Source: Nonomuraea cavernae (lineage in GTDB: Bacteria > Actinomycetota > Actinomycetes > Streptosporangiales > Streptosporangiaceae). Taken from it: DNA of 64,000 bases. Numbering within the stretch: position 1 is the stretch's first letter; the number at the start of each line of letters is the position of its first letter. This document shows, in pieces, positions 8,277 through 16,929 of the stretch. The stretch is from contig NZ_BMNH01000002.1 of the NCBI RefSeq assembly GCF_014646355.1, positions 124,001 through 188,000 of the forward strand, read 5' to 3'. The notes under the pieces were generated by a model. The model was not told the DNA's origin and did not search any database. It saw only the letters and a list, made by a program, of their open reading frames with translations. A program made the translations under genes and the position numbers.

Positions 8277-9089
8277 GTGAGCATCAAGCTCGTCAGCCGT
8301 CGCACGTGGGGAGCGACTACCCCCAGGGGGGCCTACACCAGAATCCCCGGCGCCGAAGGGGTGAAGGTCCATTACACGGGCGGGCACGTCGACCCGAAGA
8401 TCGTCACCGATCACGAGATTTGCGGCAAGCTCGTCAAGGAGATCCAGGCCCAGCACATGGCCGGGGCGCGCGAGCAGCCGTACATCGACGTGGCCTACAG
8501 CCTGGTCGCGTGCCCACATCGGCGGGTGTTCGTCGGCCGCGGCCCGCACGCGCTGCCGGCCGCGAACGGCAGCGGCTTGAACACCTCGCATTACGCCGTC
8601 CTTGCCTTGGTCGGTTCGTCGGGTTTCACGGAGCCGAACGACCTGCTGCTGCACGGCATCCGGGACGCGATCGAGTACCTGCGCGACAAGGGCAACGCGG
8701 GCAACGAGATCAAGGGGCATCGGGACGGTTTCGCCACGAGCTGCCCCGGCGGCCCGCTGTACGCGTGGGTGAAGAAGGGCGCTCCGCGTCCGCCGTCCGC
8801 GACTCCGACGCCTGTCAAGCCTGTCCAGCCCATCCCGAAGACCACGGAGGCCCTGGTGCGTAACCTACCCATCCTGAAGCCTGGCGACGAGCACCGGCAC
8901 GTCAAGACCATGCGCGGCCTCCTCTTCGCGAGAGGGTACGAGCCGACGAACCTGCACAACATGACCTACGACCCGCATGACACCGACCTGATCGAGAAGG
9001 TCAAGCAGTTCAAGGCGACGAAGAAGATCCCGTCCGGCTTGGACCCGCTGGTCTGGGACGCCGCCTGCTGGGAGGCCGCTCTCACCTGA
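8277..9089 (+). CDS. Endolysin: PGRP-type N-acetylmuramoyl-L-alanine amidase with C-terminal wall-binding-like domain
   Basis: A 270-residue enzyme that cleaves the bond between muramic acid and the stem peptide. Zinc ligands of the PGRP/amidase_2 fold are visible: His32 (VHYTGG), His148 (IKGHRDG) and Cys156 (TSCPGG). A Pro/Thr-rich linker (about 168-195) leads to a C-terminal region (about 200-270, KPGDEHRHVKTMRGLLFARG and LIEKVKQFKATKKI) resembling peptidoglycan-binding domain 1. No signal peptide is seen, so export depends on a holin. I chose the GTG at 8277, behind AGAAGGG. Confidence 0.88.
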   Translation: MSIKLVSRRTWGATTPRGAYTRIPGAEGVKVHYTGGHVDPKIVTDHEICGKLVKEIQAQHMAGAREQPYIDVAYSLVACPHRRVFVGRGPHALPAANGSGLNTSHYAVLALVGSSGFTEPNDLLLHGIRDAIEYLRDKGNAGNEIKGHRDGFATSCPGGPLYAWVKKGAPRPPSATPTPVKPVQPIPKTTEALVRNLPILKPGDEHRHVKTMRGLLFARGYEPTNLHNMTYDPHDTDLIEKVKQFKATKKIPSGLDPLVWDAACWEAALT

Positions 9090-9159
9090 CGCGAGCAATA
9101 TCGCTGTCATTAACCGATCGTCCCGCCGTGGTGGCGGGCCTGTCCCTGAGGAGGGGCGC

Positions 9160-9417
9160 ATGCATGCTGACCCGGACCCCACGTACACCCGCCCGGTCGA
9201 GGCCAAGGTCAAGGCCATGACCCTGACCGCCTACCTGTCCGGTGTCGCTGGCATGGCGGTGCTGCAGGTAGTCGCTGCCGATCCGTCGCTCATCTCGTTC
9301 CTGCCCGACTGGGTGGAGGCGATCACCCTGCCGCTGCTGCCGACCGCGCTGGCGGCCGTCGCCGGCTGGAAGGCGAGGCACACCCCACGGCCGGACCTCC
9401 CGGCCGACCAGCGGTAG
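9160..9417 (+). CDS. Phage holin-like protein with two membrane segments
   Basis: An 85-residue protein with two hydrophobic segments (about 23-41 and 54-67) separated by a short loop with FLPDWVEAI, and charged ends. The pattern resembles the short r1t-type holins of Gram-positive phages. It follows the endolysin and is the last gene before a strong terminator. The ATG follows GAGGAGGGG. It would form the membrane lesion that releases the amidase. Confidence 0.7.
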   Translation: MHADPDPTYTRPVEAKVKAMTLTAYLSGVAGMAVLQVVAADPSLISFLPDWVEAITLPLLPTALAAVAGWKARHTPRPDLPADQR

Positions 9418-9432
9418 CAGCCGCGCACCTGC

Positions 9433-9473
9433 ACGCCCCGCTCCTTCCCGTCGCGGAAGGAGCGGGGCGTTTT
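9433..9473 (+). terminator. Strong intrinsic terminator closing the prophage late operon
   Basis: A perfect 16-bp stem (9433-9448 with 9455-9470, core GCCCCGCTCCTTCC) with a 6-nt loop is followed by a T-run at 9470-9473. It lies 15 bp after the holin stop and before the convergent serine-hydrolase gene. Confidence 0.9.
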
Positions 9474-9491
9474 CGCGTTTCCGATCTTGTG

Positions 9492-10523
9492 TCAGTCGAA
9501 GACAAGCGCGCGGAAAGCGTTCCGGATGTCCATGAGGGGGCCGCGCTTTCGGCTGTAGTGGATCTTGTTGGTGAGCAGCACGGCCCACCGATCCCCCTTG
9601 GGGGAGATCCACATGCCGGTGCCAGTGAAGCCGTAGTGGACGTACACGTGGTCGTCGGCGCTGTCGGCGGGGTACCAGAACAGGCCCCGAGGAGGGGTCA
9701 GCTCGCCGGTGTGGACCTGCAGAGATTCCTTGATCCAGGCCGCGCCGAAACCGGCCGGCCCAGCGATGCCGGGCGCGAGCAGATGCTGCTGGAAGCGGGC
9801 CAGATCACTGAGCACGGAGAACACGCCCGCGATGCCGCAGACGCCGCCAAGGAGGCGCGCGGAGTAGTCGTGAGCGACCCCCTTGAGATGAGCGCCCGTG
9901 GCCTCGTCGTACTCGGTGGGTGCGCACCGGGCCGCCGCGCTCTGCGGTAGAGGGCCGAAACAGGTGTTACGCATCCCCAGCGGATGCCAGATCCGCGTCT
10001 CGGCGAGCCGGTCCAAAGACGTGCCAGTGAGACGTTTGGCGAGGAAGCCGAGGATGAGCGCGGCCCGGTCGGTGTACTCGACGGCCTGCCCCGGCTGTTG
10101 GTGCAGCGCCTCCTGGAGGACGCCGTCCTCGATCGCGCGCGGGTCGGTCCCATAAAGCGCCCGCAGGTTGGCTCGTAGAGGGACACCGGCGGTATGGGTG
10201 AGCAACTGCCGGACGGTCACCTGGCCCAGCGGATAGTCCGCCAGCTCAGGCAGCAGAGCAGCCATGGCGTCATCCAGGCTTAGCCGCTGCTCCTCCCACA
10301 GGCTGCCGATGACCGCCCATACGGCCACGATCTTGGTGAGACTGGCCACGTCGAAGACGGTGTCGAGCTGCATTGCGGTGGCCGGATCGGCCGGGTCGGC
10401 GAGACCGCACACACCAGCGTCAGTGAGGTCGTCCGCGTCGCCCATGCCCCACACGGCGCCTGGGAACACCTGGTCGCGAACGCCGCCATCGAGAAGCTGA
10501 GCGATCTTGTCATGTAGGGCCAT
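9492..10523 (-). CDS. Serine hydrolase of the class C beta-lactamase/PBP4* fold
   Basis: A 343-residue protein. The nucleophile motif SxxK is SLTK at residues 61-64, the second motif region is EYTDRA near residue 150, and HYGFTGTG near 300 corresponds to the KTG/HxG loop. Members cleave beta-lactams, D-amino-acid peptides or esters; this one lacks a signal peptide, so a cytoplasmic esterase or amidase role is more likely than beta-lactam resistance. It is the last gene on the - strand here, 80 bp after the glycosyltransferase, and may be part of that operon. Substrate unknown. Confidence 0.75.
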   Translation of the reverse strand: MALHDKIAQLLDGGVRDQVFPGAVWGMGDADDLTDAGVCGLADPADPATAMQLDTVFDVASLTKIVAVWAVIGSLWEEQRLSLDDAMAALLPELADYPLGQVTVRQLLTHTAGVPLRANLRALYGTDPRAIEDGVLQEALHQQPGQAVEYTDRAALILGFLAKRLTGTSLDRLAETRIWHPLGMRNTCFGPLPQSAAARCAPTEYDEATGAHLKGVAHDYSARLLGGVCGIAGVFSVLSDLARFQQHLLAPGIAGPAGFGAAWIKESLQVHTGELTPPRGLFWYPADSADDHVYVHYGFTGTGMWISPKGDRWAVLLTNKIHYSRKRGPLMDIRNAFRALVFD

Positions 10524-10603
10524 CGGTGTCCTCAGGATCGGGTGTCTCGTGATCAGCGTAGTGACATGGGCCGTAGACCTGCCGGATCCTCGCCTGGAGC
10601 TGG

Positions 10604-11689
10604 TCAGGCGATTTGCGCGGTCAGGTCCGTGAGTGCGGTGGCCGTGGCGCTGAGCGGGAACCGGGCGGCGTTGCGTCGGCCGGCGGCGCGCAGGTCGTCC
10701 AGCATGCTCGGGTCAGCCTCGGCCTGAGCGAGGACGCGGGCCAGGGCGGCGGAGTCGGCCAGGTCTACAGGCAACGCGGAGTCGCCCACGACCTCGGTAA
10801 GGCCGGGAACAGGCCGGTAGGCCACCGGCAGCCCGCACGCCTGCGCTTCGACGGCGACCAGGCCGAACGCCTCCAGCGTGGTGGACGGCATGAGCAGCAG
10901 GTCGTGTTCGGCGAAGACGCGCCACAGCATCCGCCGGGGGAGCCAACCGAGGTAGGACAGGCGGCAGCCCGTCCGCGCCAGGTCGGCCTTGCAGGCGGCG
11001 TACTCGGCTGCTGGGGCGGCGACGCTCAGGTGCAGGCCACCGACATCGGCCAACGCACGGGCGAGCGCAGCAACGCCTTTCTCGGAACTCAGCCGACCGG
11101 CGTACAGCAGCCGCAACGCCCCTTGGCGCATTGCCCGCTGGGGTGGGGTGTGCAGGAGCTCGTCGGGGATGCCCCACGGGATCTGCACAATGTCGGTGCC
11201 CCGGACCTCCGTGAGCTGGGCGAGCATGTCGGCCATGGCCGCAGTCGGGACAACGATGCGCCGGGCGGCCTTTACGGCATGGAGGAGGACACGCCGCTGA
11301 GTCTGGTGTCGCGCGGCGAAGATCAGGTCGGTTCCATGCACCAGGACGAGCCGCGGGTGCTTGGGGAGCAGGCCGATCAGGGCAGGGGTGGCGCCGAACG
11401 TGAGGTGCTGCAAATGGACGGCGGCGACCTCGCCACGGTTGATGTGCGGGTCGAGCGCTCGGCGCAGGTGCTCGACGTAGCTCCAGAACGGCGGCCCGCT
11501 CACGCATTTCCCGCGTGCCGTCACCAGCCGGATGCCTGCCGGAGCCTTCACCTCGGGGGACTCGGGGGCGAGCATGAACACCTGCGCGGCGATCGGCGGC
11601 GCAACGCCGGTGTAGAGGTCATACAGCAGCTCGACGCTACCTCCGGGGCTGCCGGCGGGCAGGTCGAGCGCGGTGATCACGGGGCTCAC
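10604..11689 (-). CDS. GT-B glycosyltransferase, family 4-like
   Basis: A 361-residue protein with a two-domain GT-B layout: an N-terminal acceptor domain with a Gly-rich loop (about 12-18) and a C-terminal donor domain. The donor motif EAFGLVAVEAQACGLPVA (about 268-286) is the E-x7-E signature of GT4 enzymes that use nucleotide sugars. The GTG start overlaps the upstream stop by 4 bp (GTGA), so it is translationally coupled to the dCTP-deaminase-like gene. It probably attaches a sugar to a small molecule made by the operon (inference); acceptor and donor cannot be read from sequence. Confidence 0.8.
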   Translation of the reverse strand: MSPVITALDLPAGSPGGSVELLYDLYTGVAPPIAAQVFMLAPESPEVKAPAGIRLVTARGKCVSGPPFWSYVEHLRRALDPHINRGEVAAVHLQHLTFGATPALIGLLPKHPRLVLVHGTDLIFAARHQTQRRVLLHAVKAARRIVVPTAAMADMLAQLTEVRGTDIVQIPWGIPDELLHTPPQRAMRQGALRLLYAGRLSSEKGVAALARALADVGGLHLSVAAPAAEYAACKADLARTGCRLSYLGWLPRRMLWRVFAEHDLLLMPSTTLEAFGLVAVEAQACGLPVAYRPVPGLTEVVGDSALPVDLADSAALARVLAQAEADPSMLDDLRAAGRRNAARFPLSATATALTDLTAQIA

Positions 11690-12216
11690 AGGCTGCCTCC
11701 GATTTCTTCGTACAGATGGGAGATGTCGATGCCTGGGGTGGTCCGGTACTTGCCCGCGTTCTGGTAGCTGGATGGGCCGCCGAAAGTCTGGAGGAAGACG
11801 AGCTTGCCAAAGGTCATCCCGGGATAGATGCGCACCGGCCGGGCGGCGCGGATCTCCAGGGTCCAGCGGATGGCGTGCCCGGCGTGGCCGAGTGGAGCGG
11901 AGACGTGGACCCAGATGCCGAGAGCTCCGATGGTCCGGTCGCCGTTGAGTAGTTGGGCGTAGCGCTCGCTACCCGTCCGCTCGGCCGTCAGCCCGAGATA
12001 CAGTTCGCCAGGCATCAGGACGAACCCGTCTCGTGGGATGGTCATCTCGCGGAAGCTGGTGGGGGCGGCGGCGTCGAGGTTGCCGTCGCAGACGCGGATC
12101 GTGTACCCCAGCCGCCAGTCGTAGGCGTTCGGGGACAGCCGCTCAGGCTCGAACGGGTCGATCACGATTTCGTTGGCGGCGACGGCAGCGGCAATCGCAG
12201 GTCCGGTCAGGATCAC
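11686..12216 (-). CDS. dCTP-deaminase-like protein 1 (keeps the catalytic-Glu position, lost GRSS)
   Basis: A 176-residue protein of the dCTP deaminase/dUTPase trimer fold (N-terminal MILTGPAIAAAV, then MPGELYLGLTAERT). Compared from memory with E. coli Dcd, the catalytic Glu138 position is kept as Glu121 (WTLEI), but the phosphate/active-site loop GRSSxxR is replaced by GDRTIGA at 92-98, so the conserved Ser and Arg are missing. It overlaps the genes on both sides by 4 bp. It may be inactive alone, have a changed substrate, or work with its neighbour at 12213-12746. Confidence 0.75.
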   Translation of the reverse strand: MILTGPAIAAAVAANEIVIDPFEPERLSPNAYDWRLGYTIRVCDGNLDAAAPTSFREMTIPRDGFVLMPGELYLGLTAERTGSERYAQLLNGDRTIGALGIWVHVSAPLGHAGHAIRWTLEIRAARPVRIYPGMTFGKLVFLQTFGGPSSYQNAGKYRTTPGIDISHLYEEIGGSL

Positions 12217-12746
12217 GACGCCACCGCCGGGATCGGGTCCTGCCAGTAGCCGGACGGCTGCGGGCCGCGCGCGTCCTGGTATTTGCCGTGGTAGAGGTCA
12301 ACGGGGCCAACGGATAAGAAGAACATGATCTGGCCGATCTTCATGCCCGCGTAGACCCGCAGTGGCCGGATGGGCGAGAGCATCAGGGTCCATTGGCCGT
12401 GGAAGCCGATGTCACCGATCGGCGCGGTGATCTCGACGAACAGGCCGAGACGCCCTACTGAGGAGCGGCCGAACAGCAGCGGCACGAAGATGTCGCTGCC
12501 GACCTGCTCTTGGGTGTGCCCAAGATACAGCTCGCCTGGCTGCAGCTCGTATCCGCTGTCGGGGATGCGCAGGCTGCGGGTCGGGTTGTGGCGGTGGGCG
12601 TCGATGACGCGGTCGGTGTAGATCATCAGGGTCTCGCCCAGGCGGACGTTGTAGGAGTTCGGGTTTACCTGGCCTGAGATGAAGGGTTCGATGCGTACCC
12701 TGCCGTCGCGGACGGCGGCAGTGATCTCGGGGCCGGTGAGGATCAC
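12213..12746 (-). CDS. dCTP-deaminase-like protein 2 (keeps GRSSxxR, lost catalytic Glu)
   Basis: A 177-residue paralogue of the next gene, with the same MILTGPEITAAV start and QPGELYLGHTQEQVG motif. The loop GRSSVGR (93-99) is intact, but the position of the catalytic Glu is Met122 (WTLML), so ordinary dCTP deamination is not expected from this chain alone. ATGA overlaps couple it to the phosphatase upstream and the paralogue downstream. The two chains have complementary losses, so a heteromer with composite sites is possible (inference); a binding or regulatory role is the alternative. Confidence 0.75.
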   Translation of the reverse strand: MILTGPEITAAVRDGRVRIEPFISGQVNPNSYNVRLGETLMIYTDRVIDAHRHNPTRSLRIPDSGYELQPGELYLGHTQEQVGSDIFVPLLFGRSSVGRLGLFVEITAPIGDIGFHGQWTLMLSPIRPLRVYAGMKIGQIMFFLSVGPVDLYHGKYQDARGPQPSGYWQDPIPAVAS

Positions 12747-13969
12747 CGTCTGCGCCTGCCTTTCTGGTCGGGGTAGTCGCCGGTGAGGACTTGCTGAACG
12801 ACTTCCGCAAGCCGCGGACCGGCGTGTGACTTTGTGGGATCCAGGAAGTTGGTGGCCAGATAGCTGGTGGTCAGGATGCGGTGCAGGCCCGGCGGGAGCG
12901 GTGCCGGGTCCGTGATGATCGGGCCTGCTCGATCAGTGAGCATGGCGACCAGCGCGGCGGGATTGTCGGCGAACCACAGAGAGATGGCCGCGGTGACGAG
13001 CTGGTTGCCGAACGGCTCGATCGTGAGGAGGTCACCCCTGGTCAGTTCGCTGCCGAGGTCGGCGGTGCGGAGGCAGGTTTGGTTGAGCACCACGGCGTCG
13101 GCGTCGGACACAAGGCGTAGGTCGGCGGCGACAGCGGTCAGCAGCTCTGCCCGGATCAGCGTCCGGTTGCGGAACGCGCTTGTGAGCGAGCCGACCGGTT
13201 CGGCCAACTGGCCGCGCATCCGTTCAATCCGCGCCATGACCGGCTTGAGAGCGGCGGGGACCTGGTTCGCGTGCGGGAAACGGTGCACGCTGGCCTGCCA
13301 GCCGTGGTCGGTGGGGCGGGCCAGGGCGTAGCCCATGCCGAGTTCGTGCCCCTTGACTACCCAGGCGCTGCCAGCGGCCGTGGGCTCGTACCGGTCGCTG
13401 TGGCAGTGCCCGGCGAAGATCACATCCACACCGGGGCATGCCTCAGCCAGGTGGAGATCATGGTCGTAGCCGGAATGGCTCAGCACGATCCAGGCGTCAG
13501 CGCGGTGGGCGCCCATGAGCCGACGCAGGGCCTCAGCGGGATCCAGCAGGCGCGCGTCGGCTCGTTCAGCGGCGGGGATCGCCGCGAACGCCTGCTCTCC
13601 GATGACCGCAGTGACCGCTACCTGCCGCCCGGCCACGACAGCCTCGTGAAGAGGCCGCCACAGCAGGTTGCCGGCCGGGTCGGTGACGTTGGCGCACACC
13701 GTCAGCGGGCGCAGGGCGGCAGTCAGGTGGAGTCGCCAGCCGTGGTTTCCAGGGGCTATGACGTCGTACAGGCTGCCCAGCAGGTGCCGCTCCACGACGC
13801 CTCCCCCGAGGGTGTAGTAGCCGCTGCCCTCGAACCAGTCGCCGCAGTCGGCAACCAGATACCGCGTCCGGGCATGGTGGAGGTGGGCGAGCATGGGAGC
13901 CGGATTCTCCAGCGAGGAATGCACATCGGTGGTGACCATGACAGCGTCCACGCTTCGAGCCGCCGCCAT
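12743..13969 (-). CDS. Metallophosphatase/5'-nucleotidase
   Basis: A 408-residue enzyme with the calcineurin-type dimetal motifs: DVH (Asp15, His17), CGDWFEGSG (Asp44), GNH (Asn75, His76), SHSGYDHD and GHCH. The C-terminal half carries the nucleotidase-domain pattern LTRGDLLTIEPFGNQL. No signal peptide is seen, unlike periplasmic UshA-type enzymes, so it probably acts inside the cell on a nucleotide or nucleotide-sugar. It starts 3 bp after the MurA-like stop and overlaps the next gene by 4 bp. It likely removes phosphate from an operon intermediate (inference). Confidence 0.8.
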   Translation of the reverse strand: MAAARSVDAVMVTTDVHSSLENPAPMLAHLHHARTRYLVADCGDWFEGSGYYTLGGGVVERHLLGSLYDVIAPGNHGWRLHLTAALRPLTVCANVTDPAGNLLWRPLHEAVVAGRQVAVTAVIGEQAFAAIPAAERADARLLDPAEALRRLMGAHRADAWIVLSHSGYDHDLHLAEACPGVDVIFAGHCHSDRYEPTAAGSAWVVKGHELGMGYALARPTDHGWQASVHRFPHANQVPAALKPVMARIERMRGQLAEPVGSLTSAFRNRTLIRAELLTAVAADLRLVSDADAVVLNQTCLRTADLGSELTRGDLLTIEPFGNQLVTAAISLWFADNPAALVAMLTDRAGPIITDPAPLPPGLHRILTTSYLATNFLDPTKSHAGPRLAEVVQQVLTGDYPDQKGRRRR

Positions 13970-13972
13970 AGC

Positions 13973-15292
13973 TCACACCAGGGTGATGATGTCGGCGCCC
14001 AGGGCATGGAGCTTGCCCGGGAGGTCAGCGTGACCGCGCTGAAGTTGAGTCAGGCCGGCCAGCTCGGTGGTCCCAGCAGCGGTAAGCGCGGCGATCAGCA
14101 GCGCAGAGCCGGTGCGTATGTCGATGGCCTCCACTGATGCCCCGGCGAGCCGCTGAGGGCCATTCAACTCGCAGGAAGTGGAGGAGACCTCGGTGATGAC
14201 CGCGCCGAGACGGCGGAGCTGCGGCAGCAGATTGGCATGCCGACCGGGGTTGATCTCGTCGATGAATGTGTGGCTGCGACCGGCCAGCGTGAGGGCCAGG
14301 GCTATGAGCGGCGGCTCGAAGTCCGCGTCCAGGCATTCGGGGGATGACAGAGAATTCAGGGACGCGTCGGCGTATATCGACGTGCCGGTCAGCGTGGGCG
14401 GTGCGGACAGTTCCACTCCGTCGTTGGTGATGGTGATGGGGAATCCGAGGTCGTCCAGCAGATCAAGGAGCGGTGACATGTGGGTGGGGTTCACGCCGGA
14501 GACACGGCCGTGGCCGCCGGTGGCCGCCAGCGCACACAGCAACGTCCCGGCCTCAATCTTGTCTCCCGGCACACACCATGTGGCTGGACAGCCGTTGCCG
14601 GGCTGAAAGGACAGTACGTCATCGGGCAGATAGCTCACCTCGTGGCCAGCCTGCGCGAGAGCTTTCACCAGGCCGGCCACCTCCGGGGAGGTGTTGGGTC
14701 TGTGCAGCAGCAGCGGCCTGCCTGCCACGACTGCGCGAAGAAGCGCCACCACCGTGGTTCCACGGCTCGGGAAAGGCAGCTTGATCTCCACCGGCGTACG
14801 TCGCTGTAGAGGGCTGGCGGTGATCTGGTATCCCGCCTCGCAGGTGTGGACCCTGTCACCGAACGCCTCGTAGACCATGAAGTGCAGCTCCATGCCGCGG
14901 TCGCCGACGTTGCAGCCGCCAGGCCACGGCAGTTCGGCCCGGCCGGACGCCAGCAGCGCGGGAGCGAGGTAGTAGGAGGCGCGGATGCTGGCTGCCAGCG
15001 CGCGGTCCGCTTCGGCTGCATGGTCGAGGTCGGGGATGACATGCAGCGCCTTGTGGCCGTCGAGTACTACCCGTGCGCCAGTGGCGTGGATGAGCCGAAC
15101 TAGCTTGCCTACGTCGGAGGACATCGGCACGTTCGTCAGAGTGACGGGGCGGCCGATGGCGGCAGCGGCGGCAACCAAAGGGAGCGCGGCGTTCTTGGAG
15201 CCGTCCACGGCTACGGTTCCCCTCAAGGGCCGTCCGCCGCGTACGGCCAATCCGCGGGGCAGGTCCACGCCTGTGCTGGTCTGCTGAATCAT
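13973..15292 (-). CDS. MurA-like enolpyruvyl transferase
   Basis: A 439-residue protein of the MurA/EPSP-synthase fold. Key residues of UDP-GlcNAc enolpyruvyl transferase are present: Lys33 in GSKNAALP, Arg104 (IRASYY), Cys127 in PWPGGCNVGDR with Arg132, an Asp in LDADFEPP, and Arg in DIRTGSALL. It would transfer enolpyruvate from PEP to a hydroxyl of a nucleotide substrate. With Cys and Lys intact it could be a second MurA, or a nucleoside enolpyruvyl transferase of the NikO/PolA kind; a downstream nucleotidase and Dcd-like genes make a nucleotide substrate plausible. I chose the ATG at 15292; an upstream in-frame ATG at 15364 adds an Arg-rich non-homologous stretch. Confidence 0.82.
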   Translation of the reverse strand: MIQQTSTGVDLPRGLAVRGGRPLRGTVAVDGSKNAALPLVAAAAAIGRPVTLTNVPMSSDVGKLVRLIHATGARVVLDGHKALHVIPDLDHAAEADRALAASIRASYYLAPALLASGRAELPWPGGCNVGDRGMELHFMVYEAFGDRVHTCEAGYQITASPLQRRTPVEIKLPFPSRGTTVVALLRAVVAGRPLLLHRPNTSPEVAGLVKALAQAGHEVSYLPDDVLSFQPGNGCPATWCVPGDKIEAGTLLCALAATGGHGRVSGVNPTHMSPLLDLLDDLGFPITITNDGVELSAPPTLTGTSIYADASLNSLSSPECLDADFEPPLIALALTLAGRSHTFIDEINPGRHANLLPQLRRLGAVITEVSSTSCELNGPQRLAGASVEAIDIRTGSALLIAALTAAGTTELAGLTQLQRGHADLPGKLHALGADIITLV

Positions 15293-15411
15293 CACTGGGT
15301 CCCGTTTTCGTCGCTGTCGTGATGGATCCCGGCCCGGAGAGACGTCCCGCCTTCCCCTTCCCAAGCCCCTTGATCAGGGCGGGACCGGTCGTCTTCTCCG
15401 GGCCGTGGACG

Positions 15412-15690
15412 TTATGCCTGGCGGGCCTCGCTTGCAGCCTGGGGTGTGGACTGCCAGTGGGGGATGTATGAGGCCCGCCAGAGTTCGAGTTCCGCGTGGA
15501 GTATTCGGCTGCGCAGTTCGTCCGGGGTCTTGGCATGGACAGGGCGGCATTCGCAGGGGTCGGCCAGGTGCCACGCGGTGAATGCCCTGGCCCAGGACCC
15601 CCACATGACGAACCAGCCAGGGCGCTCGTGCTGGAGCATGGCCGCTTCGACGACTCTCTCGGGATCAAGACGCATGGCGGGCCCCGACAT
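15412..15690 (-). CDS. Small protein of unknown function
   Basis: A 92-residue protein rich in Trp (GWFVMWGSWARAFTAWHL) with a Cys pair region DPCECRP and a helical second half (ELRSRILHAELELWRA). It overlaps the end of the upstream gene by 26 bp and precedes the MurA-like gene by 120 bp. No family recognised; it looks like a conserved small cytoplasmic actinomycete protein. Confidence 0.55.
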   Translation of the reverse strand: MSGPAMRLDPERVVEAAMLQHERPGWFVMWGSWARAFTAWHLADPCECRPVHAKTPDELRSRILHAELELWRASYIPHWQSTPQAASEARQA

Positions 15691-16045
15691 CGTCCAGTGA
15701 ATCGCCGGTCAGTAGCCGGATACAGCCGGAGGCCAGGAGTTCTTCGATGGGGATGGATCGCAGGTCCTGGTAGTGCTTGGCGACCCGGTCGGCCGCGCCG
15801 CCTGCGGTGTGGGCGTAGGTCCGGAGCGGCCGGTCGCGGGTGCCGGCGATGTCGGGGATGGTCCACCAGATGATGTGATCGACGTGGGTGATGAGTCCCG
15901 GGAACACCCGTACGACGACGCCGCAGGGCGGGGTTTCCACGGTGGCGGGGATGTTGTGGCGTTCGGCGAGCAGGATCACCAGTTGCGCGGCCTTGCGTAA
16001 TGGCTGCTCGTGCTCGTCTGGTGGGAGTGCGTGGCGTGGTGTCAC
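15665..16045 (-). CDS. Hypothetical protein in the methyltransferase operon
   Basis: A 126-residue protein. The GTG at 16045 has a good AGAAGGAAG site upstream and avoids a long Arg/Pro-rich extension that lies antisense to the next gene. It has a central beta-like core (GVVVRVFPGLITHVDHIIWW) and a helical end. It lies 23 bp downstream of the methyltransferase stop. Not recognised. Confidence 0.55.
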   Translation of the reverse strand: MTPRHALPPDEHEQPLRKAAQLVILLAERHNIPATVETPPCGVVVRVFPGLITHVDHIIWWTIPDIAGTRDRPLRTYAHTAGGAADRVAKHYQDLRSIPIEELLASGCIRLLTGDSLDDVGARHAS

Positions 16046-16068
16046 GGTGGCGCTTCCTTCTGGCCGTA

Positions 16069-16929
16069 TCAGGAGTCGGCGAGCCGTTCGGCCATCCACA
16101 TGAGGAAGTGCGGTGCTTCCTCCGCGGGCGGCCCCTCTTGCGGGGGCATGAAGTCGATGGTGCGGACGACTCCCGGCGGCTGGATCGCGAACGGCCCGGC
16201 CAGTGCCGTGATCTCGTCCTCGCTGCGGAGGTAGATCTCGACGCCGTTCAACCGCTCGTAGACTTCTTTGCCCCGTGCTGCGTCCTCGGGGAGCATGCCG
16301 GTGCTGGTCACGTGGGTGACGACGACGAGGCTGCCGGGGACGAGATGCTCGTGCAGGGCGGAGATGAGGGCAGCAGCTTCCTGGTCGGTCATGAAGTGCA
16401 GCACCGCACCCAGAATTACCACGATCTTCTGCTTGACGCCCAAGTGGAGGTCGAGCAGGGTCAGCACTTCCGGTAGCCGGCGAAGGTCTTGCCGGTCCAC
16501 ATGCACGTTGGGGTTCCTGCCGACGAGCGCGCGGCCGTACACGATGGCCAGGTGATCGGAGTCCACCAGCAGCCACCGCAGGCCGGGCTGGACGCCGGAA
16601 GCGATGTCGTAGAGGTCGGGTAGTCCCCAACTGTCCGACTTCTGAATCGGAATGCCGCCGCCCAGGTCCGCGAACAGCGTGTGCCCCTGCTCGGCGGCGT
16701 GCTGTACTGCCCGTCCGAGGGCGAAGGCGTTTTCGAGGGTAACAATGTCAACTACGCCGCCGAGCGCTTTGTTCAGCTCCTCTCCGGCGGCGCGGGCAGC
16801 GGGAAGGACGCCCTTCGATCCACGCAACGCGGCATAGGTGGTTGCAGGGGTTGTCACTGACGAATCGAAGGTGCTTCCAGGGCCGCTGGGGCGAGTGCCG
16901 TCGGCGGATGGGGGGTTGGGAATGCTCAT
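16069..16929 (-). CDS. SAM-dependent methyltransferase, DUF574/SAV2177 type
   Basis: A 286-residue class I methyltransferase. The SAM-binding loop is ADLGGGIPIQ near residue 90, followed by an acidic strand end (LLVDSDHLA) and the later strand IVVILGAVLHFMTDQE. N-terminal FDSSVTTPATTYAALRGSK resembles the Pfam methyltransferase 19 (DUF574) family, which is common in actinomycetes next to XRE regulators; physiological substrates are mostly unknown. The ATG shares its A with the stop of the upstream gene (TGATG). Confidence 0.8.
   Translation of the reverse strand: MSIPNPPSADGTRPSGPGSTFDSSVTTPATTYAALRGSKGVLPAARAAGEELNKALGGVVDIVTLENAFALGRAVQHAAEQGHTLFADLGGGIPIQKSDSWGLPDLYDIASGVQPGLRWLLVDSDHLAIVYGRALVGRNPNVHVDRQDLRRLPEVLTLLDLHLGVKQKIVVILGAVLHFMTDQEAAALISALHEHLVPGSLVVVTHVTSTGMLPEDAARGKEVYERLNGVEIYLRSEDEITALAGPFAIQPPGVVRTIDFMPPQEGPPAEEAPHFLMWMAERLADS

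Noticed and set aside
13973..15292. Assignment of the MurA-like gene to a nikkomycin/polyoxin cluster
   Set aside because: No NikJ/PolH-type radical SAM or other pathway genes nearby; catalytic Cys and Lys are also compatible with an ordinary second MurA.
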